From an uncultured Alistipes sp. (GTDB taxonomy: Bacteria; Bacteroidota; Bacteroidia; Bacteroidales; Rikenellaceae): 64,000 nt of DNA. The stretch spans positions 1-64,000 of the forward strand of contig CALVCS010000011.1 in the NCBI GenBank assembly GCA_944326035.1, in the 5' to 3' direction. A program made the position numbers and the translations under genes. Of this stretch, positions 55,471 through 62,783 are shown piece by piece (within the stretch, counting starts at the first letter, position 1; every line of letters begins with the position of its first letter). The notes under the pieces were generated by a model. The model saw only the letters and a list, made by a program, of their open reading frames with translations, was not told the DNA's origin and made no database searches.

Positions 55471-57567
55471 TTAGGGAATGCTTTCGGTGTAGGTTTTCCC
55501 TTGGTAGATGGCTTGGGCGCCGGCCGGAATTTTCACCGAAAGCTGTCCTTCGGTCAGGGTTGCTTCGATGTCGCCCTGCGGCGTGGGAATGATGGCATGC
55601 ATGTTTTTCACGGAGGTGATCTTCGGATCGACGGAGAAGACCTTCCACCCATCGGCCAACGGACGAATGCCCAGCAATTCGCCCGGAATCAGAGCGGCCG
55701 GACCGCTGCTCCATCCGTGGCACAGGCTTTTGCCGTAGGGACGTTTGTAGAACGTGTACATCTTGTCCGGACCTTCTTTGGGATCGTAGCCTTCCCAGAA
55801 GCTGGTTGCTCCTTTCTCGATCATTCCGCCCCAATAATCTTTCATTTGGCGCAGCATCTCTTCGCCTTGACCCAGCCGAGCCAGGGCCATGTATTCGAAT
55901 GCCATCATATAGGGCGTTCCGACCTGTTGCACCGTGGTGTCACTTAACGTGCGGATGATGGACTCGTATTGACTTTCGGGGGCCAGACCTGAGATCACGG
56001 CCAGGAAGTTGGCATGACGGTTGGGACCGGATTCTTCGGTCAGCTTACCGCGCCAGGCCCCACGTTGGGCGTCATAGCCTCTTTCGAGCAAAACGGCTTT
56101 CAGTTTGTCCGATTTATCGCGCCAGTAGGCTGCCATTTCCGGTTCTTTCATGCGGTCGGCCAGGTTGGCGACGCTTTGTTGGGCCCACCACCACAGAACT
56201 TGCAGGGCGCCCTCTTTTTCTACGTCGACCCAGTCGAGGAAGAGCCAGGCATTCCCCGGCAGCAACAACCCGTCTTTGTCACTGCGTTGTTCCAGCACCG
56301 TCATCATCTCTTTGATGCGTTTCCATTCGCGTTTCAGGTGTAACGTGTCGCCGAAATAGAGTTGGTAGTTATCTTGGGAGATCAGCCACCAGAGCGAATA
56401 GTCGACGATGTTATTGATGTTGGTTTCGGCGATGCCTTCGCGGCCCAGCACGGCGATCGAACGACGGACGATTTCCGGATCGGCAAAGGTATAGGCGTTC
56501 ACCATCAGACTCGTTGCGATATCGCCGGCCCAGGGCAAACGGTCGCGTTTGACGCCGTCCAGGTGGAATTCATGCATGCACAGACGCAAGGTGTAGGCGC
56601 TGTTCATCCAGATCTGGTCCAGCAGCGGATCGCTCGAGGTGAACTCGCCCCGATATTGGGCCGGATAGGTGTAGGCGTCGCAGATGACGTCTTTGATGCC
56701 TTTGCCCTGGAGCGTCAGGTAACGGAAACCCAGGGCGTGAGCGGTACGCCAACGATTGGGACCGACTTGTACCAGGTCGAAACTCTGTTCCCGATGTTTG
56801 AGCACGGTGTCTTGGGCTTCGGCCACGGATTCGCCGGCATAGAGTTCGGGTTTTTCGGCGGCGGTCAGCGACACGAAGCCGAACAGTTCCCGACCGAAAT
56901 CGTAGATGTTGCCGTCGATCTGCTCCGGCTGCAACGTGAGGGTCGGGGTTTCCATACGGTGAGGCAGGCTATCGCCCTGCAACGGAGCGTAGGCGCAGGG
57001 GTAGTTCCAATCGGTGCCGTCGGAGCAGGCTCGCCAACCGGCATCCCGGGTCGAGCAGAAGCCGTTTTCGATCCGCAGTGCAGGGGGTTCGTTTGGGGCC
57101 TGCAGTTTGATGAGCAGGGTTTTGTGAGGGTCGAGCGTCACCCGGTGGGGGGTCCGCTGATTTTGACCCTTATAGATCTCTTTCCAGTCCTGGGTAATGG
57201 AGATGTCCCCGAAGGCGTAGATATCGACGATGGCCGAGGGGTCGGCCGGTTGATTGCTTTCCTGTTCGGGGGTCCATTGGAACCAGGCGGTATCTTTGTA
57301 GGCGTAGTATTTGCCGGGATAGGAGACCCGGAGTTTCGCCTCTTTCATCCGTTTGAAGAGTAAGGCGTGGCGATAGGCTTCCAACTCGGTATCGGCATAC
57401 AGCCAAGGTGCCCCGTCCACTTCGGTGGTTTGCGGCACGACTTGCGTACGGGAGTAAGCCGGGTCGATGGAGGTAATGGCATCGCGTTCGGTTTGTTGGG
57501 AAGAGTTGCAGGCTGTTTGAGTCACAGTCAGGGCGCAGAGCCCGATCCAAAAAAGATGTCTTTTCAT
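55471..57567 (-). CDS. GH78-like alpha-L-rhamnosidase lipoprotein
   Basis: A 698-residue glycoside hydrolase of the bacterial alpha-L-rhamnosidase group. The N-terminus is a lipoprotein signal (MKRHLFWIGLCALTVTQTAC). A beta-domain region is followed from about residue 310 by the six-hairpin barrel, with the family motif HLDGVKRDRLPWAGD holding acidic residues and a second glutamate in SFWEGYDPKEG. The C-terminal part (VDPKITSVKNMHAIIPTPQG) is the small beta-sandwich seen in GH78. It is likely surface or periplasmic, releasing L-rhamnose from glycans. It has its own promoter. Confidence 0.85.
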   Translation of the reverse strand: MKRHLFWIGLCALTVTQTACNSSQQTERDAITSIDPAYSRTQVVPQTTEVDGAPWLYADTELEAYRHALLFKRMKEAKLRVSYPGKYYAYKDTAWFQWTPEQESNQPADPSAIVDIYAFGDISITQDWKEIYKGQNQRTPHRVTLDPHKTLLIKLQAPNEPPALRIENGFCSTRDAGWRACSDGTDWNYPCAYAPLQGDSLPHRMETPTLTLQPEQIDGNIYDFGRELFGFVSLTAAEKPELYAGESVAEAQDTVLKHREQSFDLVQVGPNRWRTAHALGFRYLTLQGKGIKDVICDAYTYPAQYRGEFTSSDPLLDQIWMNSAYTLRLCMHEFHLDGVKRDRLPWAGDIATSLMVNAYTFADPEIVRRSIAVLGREGIAETNINNIVDYSLWWLISQDNYQLYFGDTLHLKREWKRIKEMMTVLEQRSDKDGLLLPGNAWLFLDWVDVEKEGALQVLWWWAQQSVANLADRMKEPEMAAYWRDKSDKLKAVLLERGYDAQRGAWRGKLTEESGPNRHANFLAVISGLAPESQYESIIRTLSDTTVQQVGTPYMMAFEYMALARLGQGEEMLRQMKDYWGGMIEKGATSFWEGYDPKEGPDKMYTFYKRPYGKSLCHGWSSGPAALIPGELLGIRPLADGWKVFSVDPKITSVKNMHAIIPTPQGDIEATLTEGQLSVKIPAGAQAIYQGKTYTESIP

Positions 57568-57589
57568 AAAACGTATTATTGAGGCCCAA

Positions 57590-57619
57590 CAAAGATAATC
57601 ATTCCGTTTGAAATACGAA
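57590..57619 (-). promoter_or_regulatory. Promoter of the rhamnosidase gene
   Basis: Minus strand TATCTTTG (57597-57590), 23 bp before the ATG, with TTCG at 57619-57616 as a partial -33 element. Confidence 0.6.
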
Positions 57620-57634
57620 ACTGAAAGATTCTCA

Positions 57635-57661
57635 GAAAAAAAAGAGGAGGCCCTAGCCTCC
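57635..57661 (-). terminator. Minus-strand terminator upstream of rhamnosidase gene
   Basis: GGAGGC (57646-57651) pairs with GCCTCC (57656-57661); on the minus strand it is followed by CTCTTTTTTTTC. It would end any transcript begun at the riboswitch before it reached the rhamnosidase gene. Confidence 0.7.
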
Positions 57662-57952
57662 GTTCCTTGCTTATGACGATCCTGACAGTCACCAAATACA
57701 AACCTAAACTCTTTTTATCTGCCGGAACGATTCCGAAAACCCGATGCCTCACGGCGTCTGCGGGGCTTCTCCTCTTTTTTTGTCGGACCGCGGGAGGGGA
57801 ACTCCGTACGGTTCGGTAGGGGTGGGCGTAGGGAACGATGTTGATCGTTCGGAACGCTCGTCGATTTTGCTGGTTTTGAGAATTCGCAGACCCCGACAGA
57901 CATTCCTTCCGCATTTGAACGGTTGGCTGTTTGGCAGAAGCTGTCGCAGGGA

Positions 57953-57973
57953 GAAAAAGATCGGCCTTGGCCG
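57953..57973 (-). terminator. Possible riboswitch-linked hairpin terminator
   Basis: On the minus strand CGGCCAAGGCCG (57973-57962) is followed by ATCTTTTTCT. It lies about 45 nt after the aptamer 3' end, a suitable place for an expression platform. The stem is short (4-5 bp). Confidence 0.45.
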
Positions 57974-58020
57974 GACAGTTTCTTACTAACCCATATCACC
58001 GTAGGTCGTAGAATTCACAC

Positions 58021-58240
58021 GCAGATGGCAGGTCTTCTGACTTGTTCCACTTTTGAAGTCTTCCCGTCCGCAGGGCGGACAGTGACGTGTAGGGACCGGG
58101 GAGGTCGGATGGTTCAAAAGCGAGGATCTTCACCGGAGGGAAGATCGGAACTTACAGCAGCGGGAACTGTTGCCGATTTGCACGGCATTCCCTTTTACAT
58201 TCCGTTCCCGGAGCGATGCCGGGTCGGGAAACCATTGCAG
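58021..58240 (-). ncRNA. Cobalamin (vitamin B12) riboswitch aptamer, no B12 gene downstream
   Basis: Read on the minus strand, the conserved cobalamin aptamer elements appear in order: TGGTTTCCC, GTAAAAGGGAA, GTGCAAATC, CAGTTCCCGCTGCTGTAAG, the B12-box half GTCACTG with a following hairpin and GGGAAGAC, and AGTCAGAAGACCTGCC. The ends GCAATGG (58239-58233) and CCATCTGC (58028-58021) can close P1. This is the RF00174-type architecture (established knowledge). Normally a btuB or cobalamin synthesis gene follows; here the next minus-strand gene is the rhamnosidase, 450 bp away, beyond a terminator and with its own promoter. Confidence 0.9.
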
Positions 58241-58242
58241 GA

Positions 58243-58273
58243 CAAAGATGGAATTATTTTTCGAGAAATGCAA
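58243..58273 (-). promoter_or_regulatory. Promoter of the cobalamin riboswitch
   Basis: Minus strand TTG (58273-58271), 20 nt, CATCTTTG (58250-58243; one mismatch to TAnnTTTG). The expected transcription start coincides with the aptamer's 5' end. Confidence 0.65.
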
Positions 58274-58311
58274 GAGCCTCCCTCTTTTTTGTGAGGGGGG
58301 AGGGAGCGCAC

Positions 58312-58344
58312 GAAAAAAGGGATACCTCCACAGGGGTATCCCTT
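58312..58344 (-). terminator. Intrinsic terminator of tpx
   Basis: AAGGGATACC (58317-58326) pairs with GGTATCCCTT (58335-58344); the minus strand continues TTTTTTCG. Confidence 0.88.
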
Positions 58345-58367
58345 CGATGGTAGGAGAGTCGGCTGGG

Positions 58368-58877
58368 TTACAGCAACGATTTGACCACTTTGAGGGCGGC
58401 TTCGTAATCGGGTTCATGGGTGATTTCCGGGACATATTCGATGTGGCGGATCATCCCTTTGGGATCGATGACGACAACCCCGCGACCCAATAGACGCAAT
58501 TCGCGGATGACGAATCCGTATTTCATCCCAAAATCCAGGTCGCGGTAGTCCGAATAGACATGTACCCGGTCGATGCCTTCTGCCGCACAGAAGCGTTGTT
58601 GGGCGAAGGGCAGGTCGACGGAGATCGACCCCACTTCCACCCGGTCGTTCAGACGGGTGGCTTCCTGGTTGAATCGTTTGTTCTGGAGGGCGCAGACGGA
58701 GGTGTCGACCGATGGAAATACGCTTAAGATCAATATTTTGTCTTTCCAGAGATCGGAGCTGACACTTTGCAGATTGCTGTCCAGAACGGAAAATCGGGGG
58801 GCTTTGTCGCCGACCTGGAGGTGGGTGCCGATCAAGGTGACGGGCTGACCTCCGAACGTGATAGGATAATTGTCCAT
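58368..58877 (-). CDS. tpx: Thiol peroxidase
   Basis: Tpx reduces hydroperoxides using thioredoxin. The 169 residues align well with the family: LSVFPSVDTSVCALQNKRFN with the peroxidatic C62, VDLPFAQQRFCAAEG with the resolving C97, and the C-terminal EITHEPDYEAALKVVKSLL. Both cysteines of the atypical 2-Cys mechanism are present. It is monocistronic, followed by a terminator and then the promoter of the riboswitch on the same strand. It is divergent from ybaK. Confidence 0.96.
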   Translation of the reverse strand: MDNYPITFGGQPVTLIGTHLQVGDKAPRFSVLDSNLQSVSSDLWKDKILILSVFPSVDTSVCALQNKRFNQEATRLNDRVEVGSISVDLPFAQQRFCAAEGIDRVHVYSDYRDLDFGMKYGFVIRELRLLGRGVVVIDPKGMIRHIEYVPEITHEPDYEAALKVVKSLL

Positions 58878-59010
58878 AGTTATCGAGATATAAAATTGGC
58901 ACTTCGATCCGGTACAAGTTTAATACCAAATCGCTCTTTTGAAGAAAACGGAATTTTCGGCTTTTTATTTTCGAACGAATCCGTTATCTTCGCTCGACGG
59001 AGTTGACAGT

Positions 59011-59487
59011 ATGATGAAGATCAATAAAACCAATGCGGCCCGTCTGCTCGATCGGGCGGGAATTGCGTATGAGTTGATACCTTACGAGGTGGATGAACAG
59101 AATCTGGCCGCCTCCCATGTGGCGGAGCAGTTGGGTGAAAAGATCGACCAGGTGTTTAAGACGCTGGTGCTGCGAGGCGACAAAACCGGCTTGTTGGTAT
59201 GTGTCGTACCCGGTAACGGCGAGGTCGATCTGAAAAAAGCCGCCCGGGCCTCGGGAAACAAAAACGTGGCGATGATTCATCTCAAGGAGTTGTTGCCGGC
59301 TACCGGCTATATTCGGGGCGGCTGTTCGCCCATCGGCATGAAAAAGAGTTATCCGACCTATATTCACCGGAGTTGTCTCGATTTCGATGCAATTTATGTG
59401 AGTGCCGGGGTTCGGGGTTTGCAGATTCGGATCGCTCCAGCGGATCTGGTCCGTTTTACCGGAGCGGACGTAACCGATCTGATATGA
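59011..59487 (+). CDS. ybaK: Cys-tRNA(Pro)/Cys-tRNA(Cys) deacylase YbaK/EbsC
   Basis: YbaK removes cysteine wrongly attached to tRNA(Pro). The family core is clear: KTNAARLLDRAGIAYELIPYEV at the start, VFKTLVLRGDKTGLLVCVVPG with the catalytic lysine context, and TGYIRGGCSPIGMKKSYPTYI. I choose ATG 59011 (158 aa), next to a second ATG; the frame upstream reaches back past the likely promoter box (TATCTTCG at 58985-58992). Its stop overlaps the mutY start (ATGA). Confidence 0.93.
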   Translation: MMKINKTNAARLLDRAGIAYELIPYEVDEQNLAASHVAEQLGEKIDQVFKTLVLRGDKTGLLVCVVPGNGEVDLKKAARASGNKNVAMIHLKELLPATGYIRGGCSPIGMKKSYPTYIHRSCLDFDAIYVSAGVRGLQIRIAPADLVRFTGADVTDLI

Positions 59488-60584
59488 GTCGGGATTCGAT
59501 CAGCGAGCTGTTGTTGGCCTGGTACGAAACGCATCGACGGGATTTACCCTGGCGACAGACCCGGGATCCCTATCGGATCTGGATCTCAGAGGTGATTCTC
59601 CAGCAAACGAGAGTCGCACAGGGCCTGGCCTATTATCTGCGCTTTACGGAGCGTTTCCCCGATGTGAAAGCGCTGGCGGAAGCCGATATCGATGAGGTGC
59701 TGAAGTATTGGCAGGGGTTGGGATATTACAGCCGGGCGCGTAGTCTGCATACCGCGGCTCGGGAGATTATGGACCGTTTCGGCGGACGGTTTCCTGAACG
59801 TTATGAGGAGGTCCGTTCCCTGAAGGGGGTAGGCGATTATACGGCGGCAGCGGTTTGTTCGATCGCGTATGGCCAGCCCTATGCAACGGTGGATGGCAAT
59901 GTTTATCGGGTGTTATCCCGGGTGTTCGATCTCGATCTGCCGATCGACACCACCGAAGGACGCAAACAGTTTGCTGCACTGGCAAACGAATTGCTCGATC
60001 GGACGGAGCCGGGACGCTATAATCAGGCGATCATGGAGTTGGGGGCGTTGCAATGTCTGCCCCGTCATCCGGATTGTCGGCAGTGTCCGTTGGCCGAACG
60101 GTGTTTGGCTTGGGCGGCCGGGAGCGATCGGGTGGAAAAATTACCGGTCAAAGCCCCTAAAAAGGCGGTCAGACCTCGCTATTTTCACTATTTTCGGGTG
60201 CATTGCGCCGGACAGACGCTGTTGGCGCGACGAGAAAAGAAAGATATCTGGCAAAACCTGTATGAGTTTCCGTTGATCGAAACCGAAGCCCCGGTGACCT
60301 ATGAACAGTTGCGGGAGGGAGAGGCCTATGGAGCGTTGTTTGCCGGAAGTGAGGAACGGGTGTTGCGGATCACCGATATGCCGCCGCATGTGTTGTCGCA
60401 TCAGGTCATTCATGCCCGTTTTTATGAGGTGGAGGTTCCGGGGTTTACGGCAGCCATGGCCTCTTATTTGCAGATCGGGGAGGCCTCGTTGGGCGATTAT
60501 GCAGTCAGTCGTTTGATCGATGCCTATTTGCAACGGGACCAAACGCCCCGATTACCCTTTCCGGAGGGTCCCGGAGGACACTAA
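59484..60584 (+). CDS. mutY: Adenine DNA glycosylase
   Basis: MutY removes adenine paired with 8-oxoguanine. The catalytic residues E36 (SEVILQQTRV) and D137 (ATVDGNVYRV) are present, the helix-hairpin-helix is LKGVGDYTA (113-121), and the iron-sulfur cluster motif C-x6-C-x2-C-x5-C is complete in CLPRHPDCRQCPLAERC. The C-terminal NUDIX-like domain (WQNLYEFPLIE, PPHVLSHQVIHARFYEV) recognises the oxidised base. ATG 59484 overlaps the ybaK stop by 4 nt; 366 residues. Confidence 0.96.
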   Translation: MSRDSISELLLAWYETHRRDLPWRQTRDPYRIWISEVILQQTRVAQGLAYYLRFTERFPDVKALAEADIDEVLKYWQGLGYYSRARSLHTAAREIMDRFGGRFPERYEEVRSLKGVGDYTAAAVCSIAYGQPYATVDGNVYRVLSRVFDLDLPIDTTEGRKQFAALANELLDRTEPGRYNQAIMELGALQCLPRHPDCRQCPLAERCLAWAAGSDRVEKLPVKAPKKAVRPRYFHYFRVHCAGQTLLARREKKDIWQNLYEFPLIETEAPVTYEQLREGEAYGALFAGSEERVLRITDMPPHVLSHQVIHARFYEVEVPGFTAAMASYLQIGEASLGDYAVSRLIDAYLQRDQTPRLPFPEGPGGH

Positions 60585-60670
60585 AACGCCCGCCAACGGA
60601 AGGTGTCGAAACCCGATAACCGGTCGGGAATAGTTCTTAAAAGTAAGTTTTAAGTTTAAAAGATACAACG

Positions 60671-61177
60671 ATGATGAAAAAAGTGGATTCGCGCGAGATC
60701 GAACGGAGTGTGATTCGCCTGATCGGCGACGAATGGATGTTGGTAAGTGCCGGCACCGCTGAAAAGTTCAATACCATGACGGCCAGTTGGGGCGGCATGG
60801 GCGTTTTGTGGGGCAAACCGGTGGCTTTTGTTTTCATACGGCCGCAGCGTTACACCTTTGAGTTCACCGAACGTTGCGATACGATGACCCTGTCGTTTTT
60901 TGAGGAAACGTATCGTCCGGCGCTGAAATTTTGCGGGTCGCATTCGGGACGAGACATGGATAAAGTGGCCCAAGCTGGACTGACGCCCTGGTATACGCCC
61001 TCCGGGAATGTCTCCTTCGAAGAGGCCTCGTTGGTGTTTGAAGGGCGGAAGCTCTATGCCGAATGGATCGATCCGGCTCATTTCCTCGATCCGTCGATTG
61101 CGGAGAAATGGTATCCGACGAAAGATTTTCACAAGATGTATATCGTTGAGATTACCGATGCCTGGAAAAAGGAGTAG
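60671..61177 (+). CDS. Flavin reductase-like FMN-binding protein
   Basis: A 168-residue protein of the flavin-reductase-like family. Typical parts are the start VIRLIGDEWMLVSAGTAEKFNTMTASWGGMGVLWGKPVAFVFIRPQRYT with the split-barrel FMN site, and FTERCDTMTLSFF. The C-terminal half (KFCGSHSGRDMDKVAQAGLTP, then YAEWIDPAHFLDP) is the form common in Bacteroidota proteins of unknown electron acceptor. An ATG repeated at the start leaves a one-residue choice. It is 86 bp after mutY, with AT-rich sequence resembling a promoter between. Confidence 0.9.
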   Translation: MMKKVDSREIERSVIRLIGDEWMLVSAGTAEKFNTMTASWGGMGVLWGKPVAFVFIRPQRYTFEFTERCDTMTLSFFEETYRPALKFCGSHSGRDMDKVAQAGLTPWYTPSGNVSFEEASLVFEGRKLYAEWIDPAHFLDPSIAEKWYPTKDFHKMYIVEITDAWKKE

Positions 61178-61224
61178 ACCTGGGATAGAAATTTCAGGGT
61201 AGACTTCCCCTTGCTAAAAACGTA

Positions 61225-61258
61225 CAAGCCGCTGTCCCCTAACGGGCAGCGGCTTGTG
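61225..61258 (-). terminator. Terminator of the AraC-family gene
   Basis: ACAAGCCGCTG (61225-61235) pairs perfectly with CAGCGGCTTGT (61248-61258); the minus strand continues ACGTTTTTAG. It may also end the flavin reductase transcript, though the plus strand lacks a T-run. Confidence 0.8.
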
Positions 61259-61275
61259 TGTGAAGAGACGTGGGG

Positions 61276-62160
61276 TTAGCCTTGCAGTTGGTACTCTTTG
61301 GGGGTGATGCCGGTGTGTTTCTTGAAGTATTGCCCGAAAAAGGAGGGATTCGGGAAGTTCAACTCCTGGGCAATTTGTTGAACGGTCATCGAAGCGTTGT
61401 GGAGCATGGTTTTGGCGTTGAGGATCACGGTATGGGCGATCCATTCCGAGGCGCTGCGTCCGGAAACCTGTTTGATGACCGACGAGAGATATTTCGGCGT
61501 CAGAAACATCTGTTGAGCGTAAAATTCCAGGCGGCGTTCGTTTTTGCAGTGTTGGGTCACCAGGAACAGGAATCGTTCGAACAGTTCTTGATTGCGTTTT
61601 CGGCTGCGTTGGATGAGCGGTTGGCCGCGTTGATAGATGGCGCTGATTTCATAGAGCAGGGCAATCATCAAATGGCTGGCGATCTCTTTTCGATAGGGGT
61701 GGTCCAGACGACGAACCTTTTCTTTAATCATATCGCCCAATTTTACCAGCATGTGGACGTCGTCGTCCGCCAGCGTAATACAGGGATTTTCCCGGATATG
61801 AAAATAGAGCGGTAAGGCGGCGGCATAGTCGATCTCTTCGGAGGGAGCGCTGTCGGCATTTCCGTTCAGGATGTAGCCGATGAAATCTTCGCTGCGGGTG
61901 ACGGGTTGATAGACCGCTTGCGGAAAGAGCACGAACATGTCGTTTTTGTGGAAGGAATAGGCTTTATGGTCGATCACGACCTCGCCTTCGCCTTGCAGAC
62001 AGATGCAGACGGAGCTGCCCTGCATTCTGCGCGGATAGATCATGGCTTCGGGGGGCAGCGGGTGTTCTTTTCCGGACAGGGTGAAGATCCGGAAGACCAA
62101 ATCTTCCTGTTCGGCGTCCCAGGGGATGTGAGGTAATTCGAGAGGAGGAGTGTGGTTCAT
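61276..62160 (-). CDS. AraC-family transcriptional regulator
   Basis: A 294-residue regulator with an N-terminal cupin-like sensing domain (residues ~45-110, VCICLQGEGEVVIDHKAYSFHKNDMFVLFPQAVYQPV) and a C-terminal double helix-turn-helix of the AraC/XylS type (AQQMFLTPKYLSSVIKQVSGRSASEWI, then QQIAQELNFPNPSFFGQYFKKHTGITPKEY). It probably binds a small ligand and activates a target gene; neighbouring genes on the same strand are the copper genes, separated by a candidate RNA locus. A TATCCTTG box (62185-62178, minus) precedes it. Confidence 0.93.
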   Translation of the reverse strand: MNHTPPLELPHIPWDAEQEDLVFRIFTLSGKEHPLPPEAMIYPRRMQGSSVCICLQGEGEVVIDHKAYSFHKNDMFVLFPQAVYQPVTRSEDFIGYILNGNADSAPSEEIDYAAALPLYFHIRENPCITLADDDVHMLVKLGDMIKEKVRRLDHPYRKEIASHLMIALLYEISAIYQRGQPLIQRSRKRNQELFERFLFLVTQHCKNERRLEFYAQQMFLTPKYLSSVIKQVSGRSASEWIAHTVILNAKTMLHNASMTVQQIAQELNFPNPSFFGQYFKKHTGITPKEYQLQG

Positions 62161-62294
62161 AGCCTTGAATTTTAAGACAAGGATACTAAATATCCCTCGG
62201 GTTTCCGTCGAGGGAACGCCGAACCGGTACGCTTTTCCTACTTATCGAACATTTTTGAGGGGAAAAAGAGAGAATGTGACCGCTCGAAGAGCTC

Positions 62295-62302
62295 TATCTT
62301 TG
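62295..62302 (+). promoter_or_regulatory. Bacteroidota -7 element of the candidate RNA gene
   Basis: TATCTTTG on the plus strand, where no protein gene follows. The -33 region is weak. Confidence 0.55.
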
Positions 62303-62308
62303 TTTGCT

Positions 62309-62495
62309 GTCAGATAAGGGTAAACGGAGAGCGAAACGGTCGGCGTAATCAGACCGATACGATCGGTTACGGGTTGAGAGTGACCCCGTTGGGGCGAATG
62401 AATCCGCTGGATTGGGATACGGATTCGACGTCGGATCGTTTCCTCTTCGTTCGGGATCAAAAAGCGATGCTTCTGCATAGAGAAGCATCGCTTTT
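62309..62495 (+). ncRNA. Candidate structured small RNA, about 190 nt
   Basis: No protein frame is present, but there is a promoter box, a long closing stem and a terminator. Bases 62324-62331 pair with 62443-62450 (one G-U), then after a single bulged C, 62333-62341 pair with 62434-62442 (one G-U): 17 bp in all. Inside are hairpins ACCGAT/ATCGGT (62353-62367), CCCC/GGGG (62384-62394) and GAATCCG/CGGATTC (62400-62426). The terminator follows at 62460. Size and overall shape recall 6S-type RNAs, but I could not confirm a family. It is convergent with the copper-protein gene. Confidence 0.5.
62460..62495. terminator. Bidirectional terminator (candidate RNA / HMA gene)
   Basis: A perfect 15-bp inverted repeat, AAAAGCGATGCTTCT (62460-62474) with its complement at 62481-62495, loop of 6 nt. 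A and T tails on both sides. Confidence 0.88.
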
Positions 62496-62516
62496 GTGTG
62501 TCGACCGGATCGGGGA

Positions 62517-62726
62517 CTATAATTTCCGAGCCACGAAACCGGCCCGCGAAACGGCGTCCAGGATGGCGTCGTCGGAGAGATCGCTTTTTACCGACAGCGT
62601 TTTATCCGGCGACGACAGATCGATGCTCCAGTTTTCGGCCGGCATGAGCTTGTTGAGTTCGGCGCCGATGGCAGCGACACAGCCGCCGCATTTGGCATTC
62701 GTCTTAAATTTTCGTGTTTCTTCCAT
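62517..62726 (-). CDS. Heavy-metal-associated (HMA) domain protein, CopZ-like
   Basis: A 69-residue single HMA domain: FKTNAKCGGCVAAIGAEL with the metal-binding CxxC (C13, C16), then LSSPDKTLSVKSDLSDDAILDAVSRAGF. Such domains are copper chaperones delivering Cu(I) to P-type ATPases. It is 57 nt after the CopA-type gene in the same direction, so the partnership is likely. Size and motif support the call well; metal specificity is inferred from the neighbour. Confidence 0.88.
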   Translation of the reverse strand: MEETRKFKTNAKCGGCVAAIGAELNKLMPAENWSIDLSSPDKTLSVKSDLSDDAILDAVSRAGFVARKL

Positions 62727-62730
62727 AGGG

Positions 62731-62770
62731 GATGAGGTTAAGAATGGTTACAAATGGTTACAAATGGTTA
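62731..62770. repeat. 10-bp direct repeat between the CopA and HMA genes
   Basis: CAAATGGTTA occurs at 62751-62760 and 62761-62770, preceded by near-copies AGAATGGTTA (62741-62750) and GATGAGGTTA (62731-62740). It fills most of the 57-bp gap between the two genes. Confidence 0.75.
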
Positions 62771-62783
62771 TTTCAAGATCGCC

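Larger units (their letters stand above)
57568..58367. other. Long non-coding region holding a cobalamin riboswitch
   Basis: About 800 bp without a supportable gene. In order: GH78 promoter (57590-57619), a minus-strand terminator (57635-57661), a possible isolated promoter box TAGGTTTG on the minus strand (57706-57699), the riboswitch (58021-58240, minus) with a hairpin plus T-run just after it (57953-57973), and the tpx terminator (58312-58344). Minus-strand open frames of 94 and 112 codons lie in it but run across or into these elements and look unlike proteins. Confidence 0.65.
62161..62516. other. Intergenic region with a candidate structured RNA
   Basis: Most of this stretch is accounted for by the candidate RNA gene on the plus strand (62309-62495), its promoter and its terminator. 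The rest contains only the upstream region of the AraC-family gene. Confidence 0.6.

Noticed and set aside
57576-57999. Minus-strand frames of 112 and 94 codons downstream of the riboswitch as the B12-regulated gene
   Set aside because: One runs through the terminator and the rhamnosidase promoter, the other lacks a good start and reads as Arg/Ser-rich. Neither resembles BtuB, a cobalamin transporter or a B12-independent enzyme.
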